Position numbers and translations under genes: made by a program | The notes under the pieces: generated by a model | What the model saw: only the letters and a program-made list of their open reading frames with translations | Told to the model about the DNA's origin: nothing | Databases searched by the model: none | Part shown: in pieces, positions 59,102-64,000 of the stretch | Position numbering within the stretch: the first letter of the stretch is position 1 | Layout: each line of letters opens with the position of its first letter | Assembly (NCBI RefSeq): GCF_008369105.1 | Contig: NZ_VINQ01000003.1 | Location: forward strand, 147,001 to 211,000 | DNA: 64,000 nucleotides | Direction: 5' to 3' | Source: Aquicoccus porphyridii | GTDB lineage: Bacteria > Pseudomonadota > Alphaproteobacteria > Rhodobacterales > Rhodobacteraceae

Positions 59102-59515
59102 ATGCCGTTAACCATCAACGATCAGATCACGCTCGAAGACTGGGAACTGACCGAGAGTTTCAGCCGATCCTCGGGCCCCGGCGGGCAGAATGTGAACAAG
59201 GTGGAAACCGCGGTCGAACTGCGCTTCGAAGCGGCGCGTTCGCCCCACCTGACCGAGGCGGTGAAACGGCGATTGAAGCGGCTGGCGGGACGCCGCTGGA
59301 CCGGCGACGGCGCGGTGGTGATCCGGGTGGAAGAGACCCGCCACCAGGCCCGCAACCGCGAGATCGCCCGCGAACGGCTGACCGAATTGATCGAGAAGGC
59401 GCTGGTCGCGCCCAAACGGCGTATCCCCACGAAACCGACCAAGGGATCGAAGGAACGGCGGATCAAGGCCAAGAAGGAGCGAAGCGAGGTCAAGAAGCTG
59501 CGGGGGCGGGTATAG
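59102..59515 (+). CDS. arfB: Peptidyl-tRNA hydrolase ArfB (YaeJ family)
   Basis: Ribosome rescue factor that enters stalled ribosomes lacking a stop codon and hydrolyses peptidyl-tRNA. The protein is 137 aa. The catalytic GGQ is in RSSGPGGQNVNKVETAVELR, followed by a basic C-terminal tail (KPTKGSKERRIKAKKERSEV) that inserts in the mRNA channel in the family. ATG 59102 is used; the ribosome-binding site is weak (CGGAA). The repeat array lies directly in front, so it may sit in the 5' UTR or promoter. Confidence 0.94.
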   Translation: MPLTINDQITLEDWELTESFSRSSGPGGQNVNKVETAVELRFEAARSPHLTEAVKRRLKRLAGRRWTGDGAVVIRVEETRHQARNREIARERLTELIEKALVAPKRRIPTKPTKGSKERRIKAKKERSEVKKLRGRV

Positions 59516-59674
59516 ACCCACGCCAGATGGCGCGTTGCGCCGGTTCGTTTCATGCCCATGTGCTTGCGATGTACCTGCACCGCCCGGATTATCGGGCGAG
59601 ACCTTGGGCAGCCCGTGATTTGTTGGTAATGGCCATGATACTGATCACGCGCAACACGCCACGGGATGCCCTTC

Positions 59675-60607
59675 ATGTTCGAAATCTTCCTCAAGACCCT
59701 GCCGTTTTTCGCGCTGATCGGCCTGGGGTTCGGTGCCGGGAAAACGCGGTTCTTTACCGAGGAAGCGACCGCCTACCTGACCAAGTTCGTGTTCTACTTC
59801 GCGCTGTCGGCGATGTTGTTTCGGTTCTCGGCCAATCTCAGCCTGACGGACCTGATCGACTGGCGGTTCATCGGCGCCTATCTCTGGGGAAGCGGATTCG
59901 TTTACGGCATCGTGATGGCCGTGGGGTTCCTGCGGGGGCGCGGCCTTGAAGAGGCGTCGATCGAGGCGCAATGCGCGGTGATCGGCAATGTCGGGTTCCT
60001 GGGTGTGCCGATGCTTGCACTCTTGATGGGGCAAGAGGCGGTCGCGCCGGTGATGCTGGTGCTGTCGATGGACCTGATCGTGTTCGGCTCGCTTGTCGTG
60101 ATCCTGATCACCGGCGGGCGTGACGGCCGGATGCGGCTTGGCATCTTGCGCACGGTCGGGCTTGGCCTGCTCAAGAATCCGATGATCATGTCAATCGTCC
60201 TGGGGCTGACCTGGGCGGGGCTGGAGCTGCCGATGCCGACGCCACTGGAAGAGTTCGTGTCGATCCTCGGGGCGGCGGCGACGCCCGGGGCGCTGTTCGC
60301 GATCGGGGCGTCGCTGGCCACCAAATCGGCCGAGCGGATGGTGGTGGCGGGCTGGCTCAGCTTTGCCAAGCTGGTGTTGCACCCGCTCTTTATCGCCTTT
60401 TCGGCCTTGTATCTCTTTCCGGTCGATCCCTATCCGGCGGCGGTGATGATTGCCTGTGCGTCCTTGCCGGTTGCGGGCAACATTTTCATCCTGGCCCAGC
60501 ATTACGGGGTCGCGCCGCACCGGGTGTCGGCGTCGATCCTGTTCTCGACCGCGTTCAGCGTCTTGACCGTGTCGATCATCATTGCATGGGTGATGCAACT
60601 ATACTGA
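59675..60607 (+). CDS. AEC-family (auxin efflux carrier) transporter
   Basis: 310-aa membrane permease with ten predicted helices. Family marks: FEIFLKTLPFFALIGLGFGA at the start, NVGFLGVPMLALLMG, LKNPMIMSIVLGLTWAG, ATPGALFAIGASLA, SLPVAGNIFILAQHYG. Bacterial AEC proteins export or import small organic acids such as malate. ATG 59675 is preferred to ATG 59666 by resemblance to other N-termini; neither has a good ribosome-binding site. It is followed after 13 nt by the nitroreductase. Confidence 0.87.
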   Translation: MFEIFLKTLPFFALIGLGFGAGKTRFFTEEATAYLTKFVFYFALSAMLFRFSANLSLTDLIDWRFIGAYLWGSGFVYGIVMAVGFLRGRGLEEASIEAQCAVIGNVGFLGVPMLALLMGQEAVAPVMLVLSMDLIVFGSLVVILITGGRDGRMRLGILRTVGLGLLKNPMIMSIVLGLTWAGLELPMPTPLEEFVSILGAAATPGALFAIGASLATKSAERMVVAGWLSFAKLVLHPLFIAFSALYLFPVDPYPAAVMIACASLPVAGNIFILAQHYGVAPHRVSASILFSTAFSVLTVSIIIAWVMQLY

Positions 60608-60620
60608 GAGGAGGACCGCG

Positions 60621-61304
60621 ATGGCCGAAGATTACACACCGCTGCCACTGCCCGACTGGGTGGACCGCAGCGATGAAGAAATTGCCGCGCGGGCGGATGC
60701 TTTCCGGGCCGAGATGGCCCGGCGCCACACGATCCGCGATTTCTCGACCCGGCCCGTGGCGCGTGCGGTGATCGAGGATTGCATCGCGACCGCCGGGTTG
60801 GCCCCCAGCGGGGCGAACCATCAGCCATGGCATTTCGTGGCGATTGCCGATCCGGGGGTGAAGGCCAAGATCCGCGCCGCGGCCGAGGAGGAAGAGGCGC
60901 GGTTCTATGCCGGCGGGGCGGGCGATGAGTGGCTTGCCGCGCTTGAACCCATCGGAACCGGCGTGTCGAAACCGCATCTCGAACTGGCGCCGTGGCTTAT
61001 CGTGGTTTTCGCCCAGCGCTGGGGCGAGCGGTCGGATGGCACACGGTTCAAGCATTACTATGTCCCTGAAAGCGTGGGCATCGCCAGCGGGTTCCTGATC
61101 ACGGCGTTGCACCGGGCCGGGCTGGCGGCGTTGACCCATACGCCGAACCCGATGAAATTCCTGACCGAAATCTGCGAACGACCGGCACATGAAAAGCCGG
61201 TGATGATCGTGGCGGTCGGGCATCCGGCGAATGACGCAACCGTGCCGGAGAAGGCGCTGAGGAAAAAGCCGCTGTCGGATATATCGACATTCATGGAGAC
61301 GTGA
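60621..61304 (+). CDS. Nitroreductase-family flavoprotein
   Basis: 227-aa FMN enzyme. RRHTIRDFSTRPVARAVIED holds the phosphate-binding arginines, LAPSGANHQPWHFVAIAD is the classic second motif, and HYYVPESVGIASGFLITALH and VAVGHPANDA complete the fold. An N-terminal extension of about 30 residues is present. Its resemblance is to the iodotyrosine deiodinase/BluB-like side of the superfamily rather than to NfsA. GAGGAGGACC precedes the start. It is probably in one operon with the AEC transporter; the substrate is unknown. Confidence 0.83.
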   Translation: MAEDYTPLPLPDWVDRSDEEIAARADAFRAEMARRHTIRDFSTRPVARAVIEDCIATAGLAPSGANHQPWHFVAIADPGVKAKIRAAAEEEEARFYAGGAGDEWLAALEPIGTGVSKPHLELAPWLIVVFAQRWGERSDGTRFKHYYVPESVGIASGFLITALHRAGLAALTHTPNPMKFLTEICERPAHEKPVMIVAVGHPANDATVPEKALRKKPLSDISTFMET

Positions 61305-61352
61305 GCCCGGCCCCTTGGCCGGATGCAAACTTGAACAGGACGGGAGATCGAG

Positions 61353-62186
61353 ATGGAAACGATATCGGAAAACAGGTGCTTTGGCGGGGTGCAGGGTGTT
61401 TACACCCACGGGTCCGAGGCCTGTGGCTGTCCGATGACCTTTGGCCTTTTCCTGCCGGAGGAGGCACAGGACGGGCCGGTGCCGGTGTTGTGGTATCTCT
61501 CGGGCCTGACCTGCACGCATGAGAACGCGATGGTGAAGGCCGGGGCGCAGGGATGGGCGGCGGAACAGGGCATCGCGCTGGTCTTTCCCGACACCAGCCC
61601 CCGGGGCGAGGGCGTGGCCGATGACGAGAGTTATGATCTCGGCATGGGGGCGGGGTTTTACGTGAACGCGACCGAAAGCCCGTGGGCGCCGCATTACAGG
61701 ATGTGGGATTACGTGGCCGAGGAATTGCCAACATTGCTGGGCGAGGCTTTCGCGCTCGACATGGAGCGGCAGGCGATCACCGGCCATTCGATGGGCGGGC
61801 ATGGTGCGCTGACGCTGGCCATGGGGCTGCCGGGGCGGTTCCGGTCGGTCTCGGGCTTTGCGCCGATCGCGCATCCCACGGCCAGCGACTGGGGCCGCAA
61901 GCAGTTGCGCGCTTATCTCGGCGAGGACGAGGGCAAGTGGCGGCGTCACGACGCGACGCTGATGATGCGCGAACACGGGTTCGACGGGCCGATGCTGATC
62001 GACACCGGCACGGATGACCAGTTCATCGACCTTTTGCAGCCCGAAGCGCTGGCGCAGGCGGTGGCCGAACGGCGCCAGCAGGCGGTGATGCGGCTGCAAC
62101 CGGGGTATGACCACAGCTATTTCTTCGTCTCCTCCTTCATGGAGGATCACGTGGCGTTCCACGCCGAGGCGCTTTATGCGAGGTAG
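61353..62186 (+). CDS. fghA: S-formylglutathione hydrolase
   Basis: Serine hydrolase (esterase D family) releasing formate from S-formylglutathione in formaldehyde detoxification. The protein is 277 aa. Catalytic serine in ITGHSMGGHGALT, aspartate in DTGTDDQFID and histidine in GYDHSYFFVSSFMEDH; WYLSGLTCTHENAM forms the oxyanion-hole region with the conserved cysteine. GGGAG precedes the start. The glutathione-dependent formaldehyde dehydrogenase expected to precede it in the pathway is not adjacent. Confidence 0.95.
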   Translation: METISENRCFGGVQGVYTHGSEACGCPMTFGLFLPEEAQDGPVPVLWYLSGLTCTHENAMVKAGAQGWAAEQGIALVFPDTSPRGEGVADDESYDLGMGAGFYVNATESPWAPHYRMWDYVAEELPTLLGEAFALDMERQAITGHSMGGHGALTLAMGLPGRFRSVSGFAPIAHPTASDWGRKQLRAYLGEDEGKWRRHDATLMMREHGFDGPMLIDTGTDDQFIDLLQPEALAQAVAERRQQAVMRLQPGYDHSYFFVSSFMEDHVAFHAEALYAR

Positions 62187-62187
62187 C

Positions 62188-63621
62188 ATGCACGATTATG
62201 ACCTGATCATCATCGGCTCGGGGCCGGCGGGCCGGGCGGCGGCCATCCAGGCGGGCAAGCTCAAACGCCGGGTTCTGGTCATCGACCGCAAGGACCGGCT
62301 GGGCGGGGTGTCGGTGCATACCGGCACGATCCCGTCCAAGACCCTGCGCGAGACGGTTCTGAACCTTTCGGGCTGGCGCGAGCGCAGCTTTTACGGGCGC
62401 TCCTATCGCGTGAAGGAGGATATCGGGGCGGGCGACCTCAAGGCGCGGCTGCACATGACGCTCGATCACGAGGTCGACGTGCTGGAGCATCAGTTCAACC
62501 GCAACCATGTCGATGTGCTCAACGGGTTCGCGCGCTTCACCGGGGCGCATGAGGTGGAGGTCGCGACCGAGGCGGGCGAAGTGCGGCGGTTGACGGCGGA
62601 CAAGTTCCTGATCGCGACCGGCACCAAGACGTTTCGACCCGATAACGTGCCGTTCAACGGGCGCAACGTGGTCGACAGCGACGAGTTCCTGGAACTGGCA
62701 AGGATTCCGCGCAGCCTTGTGGTCGTGGGGGCCGGGGTGATCGGGGTGGAATATGCCACGATGTTCGCGGCGCTCGATGTGCGCGTGACCCTGATCGAGC
62801 CGCGCGAGACGTTCCTCGATTTCATCGACAAGCGGCTGATCGAGGATTTCACCCACCAGATCCGCGAGAACGGCGTCGACCTGCGCCTTGGATCAGCGAT
62901 CGGAAAGATCGAGGATGCGGGCGAGCATGTCGAGATCACGCTTGAAAACGGCCGCCACGTGCGCGCCGAGATGCTGCTTTTTGCGGCGGGGCGGATGGGG
63001 GCGACGGCCCGGCTCAACCTCGATGCGGTGGGGCTTGAAACCGACCATCGCGGGCGGATCGAGGTGGATCGCAAGACCTATCAGACCGCGGTGCCGCATA
63101 TCTATGCCGCGGGGGATGTGATCGGGCATCCCAGCCTCGCCTCGACCTCACTCCAGCAGGGGCGCGTGGCGGCGTGCGATGCGCTCAACACGCCGACGCT
63201 GCCCGAAAGCCCGTGGTTTCCCTATGGCATCTACTCGGTGCCGGAAATCTCGACCTGCGGCATGTCGGAAGAAGAGATGCAGGAGCGTGGCATTCCCTAC
63301 GAGGTCGGCATCGCGCGGTTCCGCGAGACCAGCCGCGGCCATATCATGGGGCTTGAGCATGGTATGCTCAAGATGCTGTTTTCGTTGAAAACCCGGCGGG
63401 TTCTGGGGGTTCAGATCGTGGGCGAAGGCGCGACCGAGCTGATCCATATCGCGCAGGCGGTTCTCAACCTCAAGGGCACGGTGGATTATTTCGTTCAGAA
63501 CACGTTCAACTATCCGACCCTCGCCGAAGCCTACAAGATCGCCGGGCTGGATGCGTTCAACCGGATGCCGATTCCCGAGGAATACAAGGTGACGAGAGAC
63601 AAGGCGGGCAAGGGCAAGTGA
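62188..63621 (+). CDS. sthA: Soluble pyridine nucleotide transhydrogenase
   Basis: FAD protein that equilibrates NADPH and NADH. The protein is 477 aa. N-terminal FAD motif [16 protein letters not shown]; the active-site segment is [17 protein letters not shown], where lipoamide dehydrogenases have a C-x4-C disulfide, so the redox cysteines are absent as expected of SthA. NAD motif [15 protein letters not shown], central [16 protein letters not shown], and a C-terminal dimer domain ([20 protein letters not shown]). The ATG lies 1 nt after the fghA stop with GAGG upstream, so the pair is translationally coupled. Confidence 0.94.
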   Translation: MHDYDLIIIGSGPAGRAAAIQAGKLKRRVLVIDRKDRLGGVSVHTGTIPSKTLRETVLNLSGWRERSFYGRSYRVKEDIGAGDLKARLHMTLDHEVDVLEHQFNRNHVDVLNGFARFTGAHEVEVATEAGEVRRLTADKFLIATGTKTFRPDNVPFNGRNVVDSDEFLELARIPRSLVVVGAGVIGVEYATMFAALDVRVTLIEPRETFLDFIDKRLIEDFTHQIRENGVDLRLGSAIGKIEDAGEHVEITLENGRHVRAEMLLFAAGRMGATARLNLDAVGLETDHRGRIEVDRKTYQTAVPHIYAAGDVIGHPSLASTSLQQGRVAACDALNTPTLPESPWFPYGIYSVPEISTCGMSEEEMQERGIPYEVGIARFRETSRGHIMGLEHGMLKMLFSLKTRRVLGVQIVGEGATELIHIAQAVLNLKGTVDYFVQNTFNYPTLAEAYKIAGLDAFNRMPIPEEYKVTRDKAGKGK

Positions 63622-64000
63622 TCTATGTCGACGCCGATGCCTGCCCGGTGAAGGCCGAGGTCGAAAAGGTTGGCACCCGGCACGGGCTGCGCATGTTCAT
63701 CGTGTCGAACGGGGGCTTGCGCCCGTCGCAAAACCCGCTGGTCGACACGGTGATCGTGCCCGAGGGCGCAGACGTGGCGGACATGTGGATCGCCGAGCGC
63801 GCCGGACCGGGGGATGTGGTGATCACCGGCGACATTCCCCTCGCCGCGAAATGCGTCGAGGGGGGGGCCGTGGTTCTCAAGCATAACGGTGAACGGCTCA
63901 CCCAATCCAACGTCCGCGAGGCGCTGGCGATGCGTGACCTGATGAGCGATCTGCGTGCCGCCGATCCGTTTCGACAGGGTGGCGGCAAAGGGTTTACAAA
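63618..64000 (+). CDS. UPF0178 (YaiI/YqxD) family protein, 3' end missing
   Basis: First 127 codons of a gene cut by the window end. It starts at GTG 63618, overlapping the sthA stop as GTGA, and continues [20 protein letters not shown], which is the hallmark N-terminus of the UPF0178 family. [19 protein letters not shown] and [19 protein letters not shown] are also typical. Full family length is about 150 aa, so perhaps 25 residues are missing. The fold is PIN/NYN-like with conserved aspartates; function is not established. Confidence 0.88.
   Translation, partial: MIYVDADACPVKAEVEKVGTRHGLRMFIVSNGGLRPSQNPLVDTVIVPEGADVADMWIAERAGPGDVVITGDIPLAAKCVEGGAVVLKHNGERLTQSNVREALAMRDLMSDLRAADPFRQGGGKGFT

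Noticed and set aside
59581-59598. CGCCCG/CGGGCG hairpin after arfB
   Set aside because: Six-base stem without a T-run 65 bp after the arfB stop; too weak to call a terminator.

Overview
The window is a high-GC, gene-dense stretch of an alphaproteobacterial chromosome. It is most likely Rhodobacterales (roseobacter group). This rests on the flavour of the housekeeping proteins (PheT, PNPase, DapD, SerA/SerC, RlmN), a pobA-pcaCHG operon next to a PcaQ-type regulator, a DUF6525 basic protein, a stand-alone Hint-domain protein and a cytochrome-c-tailed urate hydroxylase. No tRNA, rRNA, insertion sequence, prophage or CRISPR array was found.

Layout. (1) 1-4.6 kb: 3' part of pheT, a 428-bp spacer with an 11-bp tandem repeat and a structured leader, then pnp with a strong terminator. 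(2) 4.65-16.7 kb: a purine-catabolism island. A minus-strand operon xdhA-xdhB-xdhC-guaD-hyi-ade, mostly joined by 1-4 nt stop/start overlaps, handles adenine, guanine and xanthine down to urate. Two paralogous LysR regulators (plus strand) alternate with puuD and hiuH (minus strand), which carry urate to hydroxyisourate and beyond. The three minus-strand promoters share a motif (minus strand: TTTCCGG, spacer, TTGAAAGTG) 71-79 bp upstream of the start codons. (3) 16.8-25.7 kb: mixed metabolism: GAPDH, DapD, a PLP dehydratase, a LOG-family protein, a class-3 asparaginase, an IalB-like secreted protein, RlmN and ChrA. (4) 26-30.8 kb: pobA-pcaC-pcaH-pcaG plus a BKACE (DUF849) enzyme, divergent from a PcaQ-type LysR across a perfect 9-bp dyad. 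(5) 30.8-41.8 kb: Hint protein, serB, serC-serA with a structured leader, a cupin/small membrane protein pair under a LysR regulator, a phosphoesterase, an MFS transporter, a VOC protein, a 448-bp spacer with an 11-bp repeat array and a CtrA-type box, and a thiolase. (6) 41.8-58.8 kb: PBP1C with a thioester alpha-2-macroglobulin, a cytoplasmic hybrid histidine kinase, YaaA, RecQ, YggT, an UMF1-type MFS protein, MepA, a phytase/esterase-like protein and a queuosine-precursor transporter. (7) 58.8-64 kb: a candidate small RNA with an 18-codon ORF whose ribosome-binding site is matched by a perfect 12-nt complement downstream, then ArfB, an AEC transporter, nitroreductase, S-formylglutathione hydrolase, SthA and the start of a UPF0178 protein.

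The most unusual features are: the motif linking two LysR paralogues to three purine transcription units; the SD/anti-SD small RNA; the repeated GGGGG + three 11-bp units element in three separate spacers; and the habit of convergent genes to overlap at their 3' ends (six pairs).

All functional calls come from motif recognition by eye. No database search was run.
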